Source: an uncultured Elusimicrobia bacterium
Lineage (GTDB): Bacteria > Elusimicrobiota > Elusimicrobia > Elusimicrobiales > UBA9959
Length of the DNA stretch: 57,709 nt
Direction of reading: 5' to 3'
NCBI GenBank assembly: GCA_903917735.1
Contig: CAIXBR010000061.1
Coordinates: 1 to 57,709, forward strand
Positions within the stretch are counted from its first letter, which is position 1; each line of letters begins with the position of its first letter. The position numbers and the translations under genes are program-made. This document shows, in pieces, positions 50,153 to 57,709 of the stretch. The notes below the pieces were generated by a model. It saw only the letters and a program-made list of their open reading frames with translations. It did no database searches and was not told the DNA's origin.

Positions 50153-50884
50153 ATGAAAAGACTGACCGCCCTTGCGCTGATGCTTGCCGCCGCCGTGGCC
50201 GCCAACGCCACCCCTTCAACGCAGATCTGGATACCGTCAACGGATATACAGAAATATAACACGTTCCATCTGAACTTCGACAATTACGTGCCTGTAAAAA
50301 AAGAAGCCAATGGCTCCTGGAAGGCCCCGGTTTCGCTGATCGGTCCCACCATGGGCGTGTTTGCGACTGACAAGGTGCAGGCAGAAGCCGGTTTCGACAT
50401 AATTAAGGCCGGCCTTAAGACCGACAGCGCTCCGCTTTACCTGCACGCGAAGGCCGCCACACCCGAAGGGTTCCTGGGTGCCGGCAGCCCGGCCTTTGCC
50501 CTTGGCGGGTACAACTTCGGAACGGAAAAAGACGCGACGAACCAGAATATAATTTACGGCCTTGCTGCGAAGACCGTCGGCAAGCTGGGCCGGCTGTCGG
50601 CGGGTTATTTCACCGGTAACGACAAAGTCCTGTTGGATGAGAACGGCAAAAAAGCCAATACCGGCGTGCTGCTCTCCTGGGACAGGACTATAAGTGAGAT
50701 CTCGGACAAGCTCTGGGCCGCTGTGGATTACCAGGGCGGGGAATCGGCGCTGGGCGCGCTCAGTTTCGGGGCTTCCTGGAATTTCGCGGCCAATATCAGC
50801 GTGATCCTAGGCTACGACATCTACAATAATTCCAAAGTTGCAGGCGCCGACACCTACACCATTCAGCTCGACATCAACTTCTGA
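50153..50884 (+). CDS. Outer-membrane beta-barrel protein, unknown
   Basis: About 243 residues with a Sec signal peptide (MKRLTALALMLAAAVAANA). The mature part shows alternating beta strands with aromatic caps (AEAGFDIIKAGLK, RLSAGYFTGND, LWAAVDYQGG, ISVILGYDIYNN) and ends with a terminal aromatic (IQLDINF), the outer-membrane insertion signal. It resembles small porin-like barrels but I cannot name the family. The start at 50153 follows an AGGAG site. It directly follows amt, which suggests a role in nitrogen-compound passage, though a terminator separates them. Confidence 0.65.
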   Translation: MKRLTALALMLAAAVAANATPSTQIWIPSTDIQKYNTFHLNFDNYVPVKKEANGSWKAPVSLIGPTMGVFATDKVQAEAGFDIIKAGLKTDSAPLYLHAKAATPEGFLGAGSPAFALGGYNFGTEKDATNQNIIYGLAAKTVGKLGRLSAGYFTGNDKVLLDENGKKANTGVLLSWDRTISEISDKLWAAVDYQGGESALGALSFGASWNFAANISVILGYDIYNNSKVAGADTYTIQLDINF

Positions 50885-50973
50885 TATAACAGGGCGGACG
50901 GCGCGCGCCGCAGGATGTCCCGCGCCGCAGGATGCCCCGCGCGCTTTGTTTTACCCGGTCCGCCGGGAAATGC

Positions 50974-50979
50974 GATAAT
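50974..50979 (+). promoter_or_regulatory. -10 box of a leaderless marC-like promoter
   Basis: GATAAT ends 6 bases before the ATG at 50986, without a ribosome-binding site. Confidence 0.45.
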
Positions 50980-50985
50980 ATCGGT

Positions 50986-51627
50986 ATGCTGCACACCCTG
51001 CTCAACTACTCCGCTTTCGCGCTGCTCGCGCTTTTTCCCATCCTCAACCCTCCCGCCATGTCCCCCATTTTCCTGGACATGACCTCGGCGCTGCCCGACG
51101 AAGACCGCCACCGCCTGGCCTGGCTGGTGGGAAAGAACACGTTCATGCTGCTGTTCGCCGTGCTGGTGGCCGGCGGCTGGCTGCTGAAGATCTTCGGCAT
51201 TTCCGTGCCGGTCATCCGGGTGGCTGGCGGCCTGCTGCTTTTCAATACGGCCTGGCGCATGCTCAATAGCGAACCCAAATTCTCCCAGGCCGAACAGGAC
51301 GAGTTTAAAGCCAAGATGACCTCCCGCGCGTTCTTCCCTATGACCATGCCCGTCACCGCCGGGCCCGGTTCCATAGCCGTAACGCTCACCCTGGTTCCCG
51401 CCGGGCCGCTTCTGGCTGTCGCCACCTGGGTAAATTTCGCCGGGATATCCTGCGGTATAGCTCTTGCCAGTCTGAGCGTCTTCCTGTTCTACCGCTATTG
51501 CGAAAACCTGCTGCGGCGCCTAGGCCGGGCCGGGGCGCAGACCATTTCCAAGATCTCCGCTTTCATACTCCTGGCCATTGGTGTGCAGATAATATGGGAA
51601 GGCGTGCAGGGATTGCTGAAGCTATAG
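50986..51627 (+). CDS. MarC-family integral membrane protein
   Basis: A 213-residue inner-membrane protein with six hydrophobic segments, matching the MarC/UPF0056 family: ALFPILNPPAMSPIFLDMT, RVAGGLLLFNTAWRML, FFPMTMPVTAGPGSIAV (the second P-x-P-x-x-G-P-G half motif) and a C-terminal AIGVQIIWEGVQGL. The two proline-rich motifs are internal repeats of the fold. Family function is unresolved; it was once thought linked to antibiotic resistance. Start chosen at 50986 from the -10 spacing and the N-terminus. Confidence 0.85.
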   Translation: MLHTLLNYSAFALLALFPILNPPAMSPIFLDMTSALPDEDRHRLAWLVGKNTFMLLFAVLVAGGWLLKIFGISVPVIRVAGGLLLFNTAWRMLNSEPKFSQAEQDEFKAKMTSRAFFPMTMPVTAGPGSIAVTLTLVPAGPLLAVATWVNFAGISCGIALASLSVFLFYRYCENLLRRLGRAGAQTISKISAFILLAIGVQIIWEGVQGLLKL

Positions 51628-51660
51628 CCTGCAAGGCAGGAGAAAGGAAAGCAAGATAAG

Positions 51661-51692
51661 AGAGGAGGACTGCTGCCGCGGTCCTCTTTTTT
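51661..51692 (+). terminator. Rho-independent terminator after the MarC gene
   Basis: GAGGAC, 10-base loop, GTCCTC, then a T-run (TTTTTTC). Confidence 0.85.
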
Positions 51693-51726
51693 CTTGCGTT
51701 CCATTGTGGTTTAATATGGGCCTAAA

Positions 51727-51817
51727 GGCCTATGTTGAGCCTAGGTCCTTTGGCCCTTGCCGGATAGGCCTTATGAGCTAAACTATATTGACATTCGTCA
51801 GTTGATAATAGTCAATA
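51727..51817 (+). promoter_or_regulatory. Inverted repeats upstream of endonuclease gene 1
   Basis: AGGCCTAT (51727-51734) pairs with ATAGGCCT (51765-51772). Nearer the gene TATTGAC (51786-51792) pairs with GTCAATA (51811-51817), flanking GATAAT and a TTGACA box. The spacing between TTGACA and GATAAT is only 10 bases, so these do not form a standard promoter pair; the repeats may be operator arms. Confidence 0.45.
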
Positions 51818-51836
51818 CGGTTTTTTTGGAGGAACA

Positions 51837-52730
51837 TTGAAACGCTTCATAGGACTTCTTGCTCTCGCGATTCTTAACCTGCTGCCCTTCTCTTTTTCCG
51901 CAGCCCAGACGACACCCGCCTTCAGTGCTTTAAAAGCTTCGGCGGCCGGTTTTTATTCAAATACATCTATTCCCCTCCCGGGCGCTCCGTTGCTTTATAA
52001 CGCGGCACGCGCGCCGGAAGATAACCTGTCCGGGGAACAGCTGTTCCAATACCTGCATCAGTCTGTTACCCCCGCCCCGACCTTTCAGCCGTCCTACAGC
52101 GCGTCAAAGTCGTTCATGTACTCAAAGGCGGATAACACCGGCTGCAACGGCGGCCCCGGCATAATAACCTTATACTCCCAGGTCTGCATAAGCGGTTCCG
52201 GCGGTAATGGGAATGATTATAAGGAACAGGGCGATCAGAACGGCGACGGGAAAGCAGGAGACTTTATTAACGCCGAACATATCTGGCCCCAGAGCTTCTT
52301 TAACAGCGCCCTCCCGATGGTGGCGGACTTGCACCAGCTTGCATCCACGCTTTCAGTCCCGAACGGCCGCCGCGCCAACCTGAAGTACGCGATAGTTTCT
52401 AACGCCACCTACAGCACCTCCGCCGGCTCCAAGCTTGGCAAGGAGGGCTATGAACCTGCCAATGCGGCCAAAGGAAACGTAGCACGGGCGCTTCTGTACT
52501 TCGTAGTGCGCTACTACGACCGGAGCATACGCCAGGGTGGCATGGACTATAACTCCTTCTGGACAAAGAACGTCCCCATGCTGCTTCAGTGGAACCGCCA
52601 GGACCCGCCCGACGCCAATGAGCGCCGCCGCAACGACCTGGTAGAGACCTTCCAGGGCAACCGCAACCCCTTCATAGACAATCCCGCCCTGGCCGACAAA
52701 ATAGGCGAAGCCGTTTTTGAAGCGCATTGA
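51837..52730 (+). CDS. Secreted endonuclease I family nuclease, copy 1
   Basis: A 297-residue EndA/NucM-type nuclease. It starts with TTG, supported by a GGAGG site 5 bases upstream, giving the signal peptide KRFIGLLALAILNLLPFSFSAA. The active site is in FINAEHIWPQSFF (N-x-E-H-x-W-P) and VADLHQLAST. The loop before it (DQNGDGKAGDF) resembles a Ca2+-binding EF/dockerin loop, placed exactly ahead of the active-site histidine. The enzyme cuts DNA (and possibly RNA) outside the cytoplasm. A paralogue lies at 56001-56882, with a TonB receptor and binding protein between them on the other strand. Confidence 0.88.
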   Translation: MKRFIGLLALAILNLLPFSFSAAQTTPAFSALKASAAGFYSNTSIPLPGAPLLYNAARAPEDNLSGEQLFQYLHQSVTPAPTFQPSYSASKSFMYSKADNTGCNGGPGIITLYSQVCISGSGGNGNDYKEQGDQNGDGKAGDFINAEHIWPQSFFNSALPMVADLHQLASTLSVPNGRRANLKYAIVSNATYSTSAGSKLGKEGYEPANAAKGNVARALLYFVVRYYDRSIRQGGMDYNSFWTKNVPMLLQWNRQDPPDANERRRNDLVETFQGNRNPFIDNPALADKIGEAVFEAH

Positions 52731-52742
52731 ACCGCGCAACAG

Positions 52743-52778
52743 CAAAAAGAAAGGCCCCGAAAGGGGCCCTTCTTTTTG
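52743..52778. terminator. Bidirectional terminator between endonuclease 1 and the binding protein
   Basis: AAAAAGAAAGGCCCC, GAAA loop, GGGGCCCTTCTTTTT: strong stem with A and T flanks, between convergent genes. Confidence 0.85.
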
Positions 52779-52791
52779 TGAAAGTACGTTT

Positions 52792-53649
52792 TTACTTATT
52801 TATAGGCCAGTGGCATCTTTCCACAAGGTCGTAGTTTATCCGCATGATGTTCTTCTCAGGGTAGGTGACCTTGGGCTGCTTCTCCCCGTTGTGAATATTC
52901 ATAATAGCTCTGGCTGCCGCCGCGCCGGCTTCAGAGAAGTCAGGGGCGAAGGACGCGCTGGCCCCGTTCAGCACAAGGGCGTAAGTCGGGGCATAAAAAG
53001 GGATGCCGTTAGCGCAGGAAAAACTCGCCAGGACCATAAGGCTGTTCTTGTTTATCAGTGCCGGGTCCGGCATCAGCCAGAAGGCGTCCATCTTTCCCAT
53101 AAGGTGCCGCAGCCGCTCCGGGAAGAAGTCTGGATCCATCAGTTTGGCGGAAATTATATGTATCCCGGCTTTTTCGCCGGCCACCGCCAGGTCCTCCAGA
53201 TATTTCTCTCCGGGGTATGCCGCCCAGAATACGGCCAGGCGCTTCAGGCCCGGTTGTAACCGCTTGTACGCTTCGATAGCCGCCCCAGGGGCCGGCACCA
53301 TGGAAATCTCGCGCCAGCCGCGGCCGCGGCCGGTCACCGGGGCCAGAGCGTAAACCAGGTGTGTTCCGGGCGGGTATTCCGCAGCTGCCGCTTTCGCCCC
53401 GAAAGCTACCGCGTATGTTCCTTCCTCGGGCGGAACGAAGCCCGGCTTGGACGCGTCGTAGAAATCCGAGGGAATATCGAGCGCGGCCTTGAATGCGGCA
53501 TAGGCTTCGGCGTAAGGCCCGGAATTATTGGAGACCACCACGGCCAGGTCCGCGGCGGCCAGCCGGCCAGCCGCTAGAAAAAGCAGGGCGCAGCCGGCCG
53601 CCCATGCGGCAGGTTTAGCATAAATTTTCCGGCTAACTCTTTTTGGCAT
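52792..53649 (-). CDS. Periplasmic ABC_sub_bind-like protein, paralogue 2
   Basis: A 285-residue secreted protein (signal region WAAGCALLFLAAGRLAAA) closely related in layout to the one at 8767-9639. Matching segments are RLQPGLKRLAVFWAAYPG, GKMDAFWLMPDPALI, NGIPFYAPTYALVLNGA, FSEAGAAAARAIMNI and YPEKN near the end. There is no ABC permease or ATPase gene nearby. Its ATG overlaps the stop of the TonB receptor reading by 1 base, so the pair is an operon like locus 1, but here no kinase follows; downstream is a terminator. I infer a sensing or solute-capture partner of the receptor. Confidence 0.75.
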   Translation of the reverse strand: MPKRVSRKIYAKPAAWAAGCALLFLAAGRLAAADLAVVVSNNSGPYAEAYAAFKAALDIPSDFYDASKPGFVPPEEGTYAVAFGAKAAAAEYPPGTHLVYALAPVTGRGRGWREISMVPAPGAAIEAYKRLQPGLKRLAVFWAAYPGEKYLEDLAVAGEKAGIHIISAKLMDPDFFPERLRHLMGKMDAFWLMPDPALINKNSLMVLASFSCANGIPFYAPTYALVLNGASASFAPDFSEAGAAAARAIMNIHNGEKQPKVTYPEKNIMRINYDLVERCHWPINK

Positions 53650-55831
53650 TAGAATTTATAGGTTATCCCGGCCGACACTTCGCGCGGGTCCTGCGGGGCT
53701 CCCGCAAGATGGTCGGCCCCTCCGCCGTAAGCGGCATTATAATACCGCTTGTCGAAAATATTCTTAAGCTCAAGGTAGGCGGTAAGCCCGGCTTTTCCGG
53801 GGCCGGAGACCGCGTAGCGGACGTAGAGGTCCTCTACGGTGAACGGTGGCACACTGGCCCCGTCCTGGTCGCGGCTATAGGACCGGTAGAAAAGCTTCGG
53901 TGTGATAGCCCATCTGCCCCGCAGAACTGAAACGCCGGCCTGCACGGAATGCAGGGCGTTGAACGGTATAGCGTTCCCGGCCAGCCGCCCCGCCGAGTAG
54001 GTATAGGCGGCCCAGGATTCGAAGCTCCAGCGCGCGGCGCGCAGGACGGAGTCCGCCCGCAGGGTGGCCCCGTAGGTTTCCATGGTGCCGCGGTTCTCGG
54101 CCATTTCTATCTCCGCTACCGGCACGCCGTGAAAAGTGCCGGGCCCCGTGATAACGTCCTGTATAAGGTTGCGGATCTTGTTGTAGTAGGGGTTGAATGA
54201 AAGCCGCAGGGCGTGGCCGAAGCTCCTTAACGACCCTTCTATCGATTGTATCGTTTCGGGGTCCAGGTCGGAGTTGGGGACGTGGAAAAAATCGCTGTAG
54301 TATCCGGTAGAGTTTGTGTTGGTAGAGATGAAAGAGCCGAAATTCTTGTTCGTGTAAAAGGGAGACGGAGCAAGATAGGCCTCACCGTAGAGGACTTTAA
54401 CCACCGTACGGTCGTCCCCGCCCGGCTTCCAGACCAGGCCCGCCCTGGGGTTCCAGGTCTCACCATATAAGGTGCTGTCGTCGTAGCGTATCCCTAGCGA
54501 AAGGGTGGCGTTCCCGATTTCTCTGGTCTGTATGCGCGCGAACGCGCCGGTGTTGCTGTAGTTGAGCGAGTAGAAATCCACGGGGATAGTTGAACCGGAA
54601 TATACGAAGCCCTGTGAGGACGCGCTCTTTGTAGTGTCGAACTCATGCCCCAGGTCCGCGGTATACGGCAGTACCGAGTTTTCCTGGTAGGTAAAACCGA
54701 GCAGCGCCGGGCAGCCTGCTGCCGGCTCAAAGGCCAGGGTTTCCTGCAGGGAGTTCGTCTGCGACAGGGCGTATTTATAGGCGTTCTGGTAGCCAGAAAA
54801 GCTGTTTTTGAACAGGGTCTCCGGGTTTATCTCGTAGGTATAATGCGAGATCAGGCTGGTAAGGGTCCATGTTTCGTCCGGGGAAGTGTAAACGTGCCGG
54901 CCGTACAGCGTCCAGTACTTAGTGGAAAACCGCTCGTCCTCTCCGTACAGAGTGAGTTGCGGCTTTACGCCTATGGAAGAAGAATGCGACTCGCCCATCT
55001 TGATCAGGCCGGTCTCAAAATCACCCAGGCTCAGCCTGGCACTGAGGAAAGAGGATTCCGCCCGGGCGTCATAGCGCAGTACCGGACAGCCGTAGGAGAC
55101 GGGTCATAATAGGCTCTCTGGGCCTGCCCGCTCTGGTACTGCCCGTTAAACCAAGCGTAGTCGCCCTTGTAATAATCCGGCAGCTTGGGCCCGTCCGAAG
55201 CCCTCGCCTCAAAGGCTACAGCCGCCGAAGGAGCGTCAGGGCCGTTATTCGCCAGTGACGACACGGCGGAAACGTCCCCCGAGCGCGAGTTGAAGCGGCC
55301 GTACTTAAGTCCGGCCCCGAAGCCCGCGCGCCGGCTGACCACGTTGATGACGCCGCTGAAGGCGTCCGCGCCGTAGATGGAGGACATGGGGCCAAGCACA
55401 ACCTCGACCCGCTCCGCATCTTTGATGGAGAACTGTCCGGCAATGGCGAGCAGGTCGCCCGTAGGCGGCGTGACGCGCACGCCGTCGTAAAGTATCATAA
55501 GCCGCTCGTTGTCGGGGATGCCGCGCACGCTTATAAGATTGAGGCGGCGCACGTCGGAATTCTTCTGCACCTGGAACTGGGGCATGTCGTCCAGCAGGTC
55601 CACCAGCGTTGCATAGCCGCGCTTCTCGATGGTTTCGGCGGTTACGACATAGGCGGTGGCCGCGGCGTCGGAAGGCTTTTCTTCGGTGTATGAAGCGGCC
55701 AGCAGTGGAGTGTCCAGTATCTCCCCAAGGGTGGACTGGAAAAATTCCACACCGCCTGGCGGCTCATCGGCCCTGACCGGAAAAACAGCGGCCGTGCAGA
55801 TAGCGGCCATAATAAATATTCTTTTTAACAT
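53649..55831 (-). pseudogene. TonB-dependent receptor with a single-base frameshift (sensing locus 3)
   Basis: Two overlapping readings make one receptor of about 725 residues. The upstream part (from 55831) has the signal peptide MLKRIFIMAAICTAAVFPVRA, lead-in and complete plug (ETIEKRGYATLVDLLDDMP ... RVEVVLGPMSSIYGADAFSGVINVV) and runs out of frame near 55090-55110. The rest continues in another frame (SFLSARLSLGDFETGLIKMGESHSSS ...) and ends with VSAGITYKF. The homologous receptor at 25391-27589 reads straight through this point, which proves the indel. It could be a true pseudogene, a phase-variable switch or an assembly error; the site is not an obvious long homopolymer. Start has a GGGGGGAG site. 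Confidence 0.8.
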
Positions 55832-55958
55832 GCTCCCCCCCGCATTTCCCCTCATGCTCTTTGGCGCGTTAGTTATACAGTGATCGGTACTGCCCGGCAG
55901 AATTCACACTATAGCAAAACCGCGGGCTACTGGACCACGGGTTTAAGCGGATTAATGT

Positions 55959-55980
55959 TATAATCTTTTTGGCGTATAAT
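55959..55980 (+). promoter_or_regulatory. Two candidate -10 boxes for endonuclease gene 2
   Basis: TATAAT occurs at 55959-55964 and again at 55975-55980. Either would start a transcript ahead of the GGAGG site at 55992-55996. Confidence 0.5.
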
Positions 55981-56000
55981 CGAGATAGTCCGGAGGCAAT

Positions 56001-56882
56001 CTGAAACGCACAGTTTTGCTGCTCGCCCTTGTCTTAGCCGCCGCAGGCTCCTGTCAAAGTACCTGTTCAGCACAGGACTTGCCGGATTTTGCGAGTTTAT
56101 TTACCGCGCTGCCGCAGGCGGCTCCTTCCCCCTCCTTCCCGCGGGCTCCGCAGTCCCTGGCCCAGGCTTCAACTCTCTCCGGAGAACAATTGTTCCAGTT
56201 CCTCCATACCAACACTGTCCCCTCTATCGCAGGTATGCCCACGGACTACCTGAAATCCAAGAAATATATGTTCTCCGTGTCCGACAACACCGGATGCGGC
56301 GGAGGCCCCGGAGTTACCTGTCTTTACTCCCAGGTCTGCGCCAAGGGCGCGACCGAGCACGGAGAGGATTACAAGGAGAACGGCGACCTTAACGGCGACG
56401 GCTTCGTGGACACCGACGGGATGAACGCCGAGCACGCCTGGCCGCAGGGGTTCTTTAACCAGGCCTACCCCATGCGCGCCGACCTGCACCATATTTTCCC
56501 CACTTTCATAAAGCCGAACAACACACGCGGCGACTCGGCCTTTGCCGTGGTTTCAAAAGCAGAGTACTCTACCAAGAGCGGCACCAAGCTGGGGGCTGAG
56601 GGGTTTGAGCCGGCCGATGCCGTTAAGGGCGATATGGCCAGGGCCATACTGTATTTCGTGGTGCGCTATTATGATCAGAATATAAGGGACGGGGTGAATT
56701 ACAAGGCTTTCTGGACCAGCCGCGTGCCGATGTTCCTGGACTGGGACCGCAGGGACCCGCCGGACGCGGCCGAAAAGCGCCGCAACGATCTGATAGAGAA
56801 ATTCCAGGGGAACCGCAATCCTTTTGTGGACGACGTTACGCTGGCCGGCAGGATAGGGCTGCAGGTCTTTCAGTCGCATTAA
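56001..56882 (+). CDS. Secreted endonuclease I family nuclease, copy 2 (probable CTG start)
   Basis: A 293-residue paralogue of the nuclease at 51837-52730. Active site GMNAEHAWPQGFF and MRADLHHIFPT; the loop before it (DLNGDGFVDTDG) is a good D-x-N-x-D-G-x-x-D calcium-binding pattern. I place the start at CTG 56001, four bases after GGAGG, because this gives K-R-T-V-L-L-L and the same M-K-R signal peptide opening as copy 1; an upstream in-frame TAG at 55986 rules out more. The first ordinary start (TTG 56016) would lack the positive n-region. Ends at a strong terminator. Confidence 0.85.
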   Translation: MKRTVLLLALVLAAAGSCQSTCSAQDLPDFASLFTALPQAAPSPSFPRAPQSLAQASTLSGEQLFQFLHTNTVPSIAGMPTDYLKSKKYMFSVSDNTGCGGGPGVTCLYSQVCAKGATEHGEDYKENGDLNGDGFVDTDGMNAEHAWPQGFFNQAYPMRADLHHIFPTFIKPNNTRGDSAFAVVSKAEYSTKSGTKLGAEGFEPADAVKGDMARAILYFVVRYYDQNIRDGVNYKAFWTSRVPMFLDWDRRDPPDAAEKRRNDLIEKFQGNRNPFVDDVTLAGRIGLQVFQSH

Positions 56883-56899
56883 ACCGCGCGGCTCAAAAA

Positions 56900-56935
56900 G
56901 ACAACACCCCGGCCTTTAGGACGGGGTGTTTTTAT
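56900..56935. terminator. Bidirectional terminator
   Basis: AACACCCCG, loop, CGGGGTGTT followed by TTTATT. It lies between the convergent endonuclease 2 and satP genes. Confidence 0.85.
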
Positions 56936-56952
56936 TCGTATTCAGAGTGGCT

Positions 56953-57525
56953 TTATAGGGGAAGTACGGTGCGCCCGTATACCTCATTAAGGATCTGCGC
57001 CATGGCCGCGTAGAAGGCGGAAAGCCCGCAGAATATCCCCTCGTAGCCGGCCGGGGTCTTGGAGGCCCCGGTGAAATCAGCGTAGGCCAGCATGAAAAAA
57101 AGTACGGTCAGCGACAGAAAAACAACCTGCAGGGCGCGGCTGAGTTTCAGCGTTCCGATGAACATGCAGGCGGTGAACAGGCCCCAGACGAGCAGGTAGA
57201 AGCCCATCGAAGACGGGGAGGCGGCTTCGCCCAGACCTAGTTTCGGCAGTACCAGCAGGGCGACCAGAGACAGCCAGAAGAAGCCGTAAAGCGTGAAGGC
57301 GGTGGTGCCGAAAGTGTTTTTTTTCTTCCATTCCATGGCGCCGGCCATTACCTGCGCCAGTCCCCCTATGCATATCCCCATGGCCAATACCATCGTGTCC
57401 ATGGCGTAGTAGCCTGCGTTGTGGAGATTGAGCAGTATCGTGGTCATGCCGAAGCCCAACAGGCCCAGGGGCGCGGGGTTGGCCGTGTTGTCGGTTATTG
57501 TAATGGCGTCGCTGCTGTTTTTCAT
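56953..57525 (-). CDS. satP: Acetate/succinate:H+ symporter SatP (GPR1/FUN34/YaaH family)
   Basis: A 190-residue, six-helix inner-membrane transporter. The family signature [14 protein letters not shown] lies near residue 17, followed by [31 protein letters not shown] and [11 protein letters not shown]. It imports acetate and similar small carboxylates. A TATAAT box and an AGGAG ribosome-binding site precede the ATG on the minus strand. Monocistronic. Confidence 0.92.
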   Translation of the reverse strand: MKNSSDAITITDNTANPAPLGLLGFGMTTILLNLHNAGYYAMDTMVLAMGICIGGLAQVMAGAMEWKKKNTFGTTAFTLYGFFWLSLVALLVLPKLGLGEAASPSSMGFYLLVWGLFTACMFIGTLKLSRALQVVFLSLTVLFFMLAYADFTGASKTPAGYEGIFCGLSAFYAAMAQILNEVYGRTVLPL

Positions 57526-57573
57526 TGTTGTCTCCTGTGGTAAGCGATTAGAAATTATAGCAGTTCACGTGAT

Positions 57574-57687
57574 TCATATAATAAAGATATCCCGTAACTC
57601 CGGGCTGGACGGGAAAGTGTCGTTTGCTTGCGCAAACTCCACGCGAACCGGGAAGTGGTCCGAGATCAGCCAGCCCGGCGAGCAAAT
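57574..57687 (-). pseudogene. C-terminal remnant of an endonuclease/exonuclease/phosphatase (EEP) protein
   Basis: A minus-strand frame reads SPGWLISDHFPVRVEFA and then a tail, ending at TGA (57574-57576). S-D-H-F-P-V-x-V is the typical last catalytic motif of EEP-fold enzymes. An in-frame TAA (57688-57690) and a terminator-like hairpin lie immediately upstream, so the rest of the gene is gone. It is a fragment. Confidence 0.45.
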
Positions 57688-57689
57688 TT

Positions 57690-57709
57690 AAAAGCCCCCT
57701 TGCGGGGGG
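57690..57709. terminator. Terminator-like hairpin at the window edge
   Basis: CCCCC, TTGC-type loop, GGGGG, with an A-rich flank (minus-strand T-run). It is cut by the window end, so only one flank can be seen. Confidence 0.5.

Noticed and set aside
51788..51809. Standard sigma-70 promoter (TTGACA with GATAAT) before endonuclease 1
   Set aside because: The spacing is 10 bases, far too short; it was kept only as a possible operator region.
1..57709. tRNA or rRNA genes
   Set aside because: The intergenic gaps are short and I saw no cloverleaf with a T-loop GTTCGAATC-like segment or rRNA-like conserved string.

Overview
The window comes from a Gram-negative, GC-rich (roughly 60% by eye) bacterium. 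TonB-dependent receptors, a TolC-type outer-membrane factor and many Sec signal peptides show the outer membrane. The density of PAS/GAF kinases, the rare TIGR03545/TIGR03546 pair, a Hyf-type membrane complex and an anaerobic-type FAD oxidoreductase operon suggest an environmental anaerobe or facultative organism. Elusimicrobiota is my best guess, at low to moderate confidence because no taxonomic marker gene is present.

Layout. 1-1.8 kb: decayed IS element (transposase with an in-frame stop and a frameshift) plus its small accessory gene. 2.1-5.1 kb (minus): TIGR03546, TIGR03545 and a YgiD-like dioxygenase in one operon. 5.2-5.8 kb: mntP. 5.8-11.6 kb (minus): TonB receptor, periplasmic ABC_sub_bind-like protein, membrane histidine kinase, receiver-only regulator, GAF/Cys-rich protein. 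11.9-15.5 kb (plus): GlpA-like FAD/[2Fe-2S] oxidoreductase, small unknown, second FAD oxidoreductase, DUF1667 protein, MsrB lipoprotein. 15.6-22.8 kb (plus): six-gene Hyf-like complex (B, C, E, F, G, I) whose large subunit has lost all four Ni-ligating cysteines. 23-28.9 kb (minus): second TonB module (receptor, YfiR-like protein, CHASE/PAS kinase) with a tandemly duplicated receiver gene. 29.2-35.7 kb: secreted putative cysteine hydrolase, PepF, Mpv17-like membrane protein, five-PAS kinase. 35.8-44.4 kb: two RhlE-like DEAD-box helicases flanking a MarR-controlled EmrAB-TolC-type efflux operon, a GNAT and a small secreted protein. 44.4-44.8 kb: non-coding region with long nested and interleaved inverted repeats. 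44.8-51.6 kb: beta-CASP nuclease, GNAT, NarL-type two-component pair, ammonium transporter, outer-membrane barrel, MarC. 51.8-56.9 kb: two secreted endonuclease I paralogues flanking a third TonB receptor/ABC_sub_bind pair (receptor frameshifted). 57-57.7 kb: acetate transporter SatP and a remnant of an EEP-family gene.

How the parts fit. The recurring theme is envelope sensing: three TonB receptors, each next to a periplasmic binding-type protein, two of them in operons with a membrane kinase and receiver-only regulators, and none with an ABC permease or ATPase. The Hyf-like operon keeps the ion-translocating membrane arm and the Fe-S small subunit but cannot bind Ni-Fe in the usual way. It is therefore more likely an energy-converting hydrogenase-related (Ehr-type) oxidoreductase than a hydrogenase. 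Several genes appear to be transcribed without a leader, with a -10 box ending 5-8 bases before the start codon.
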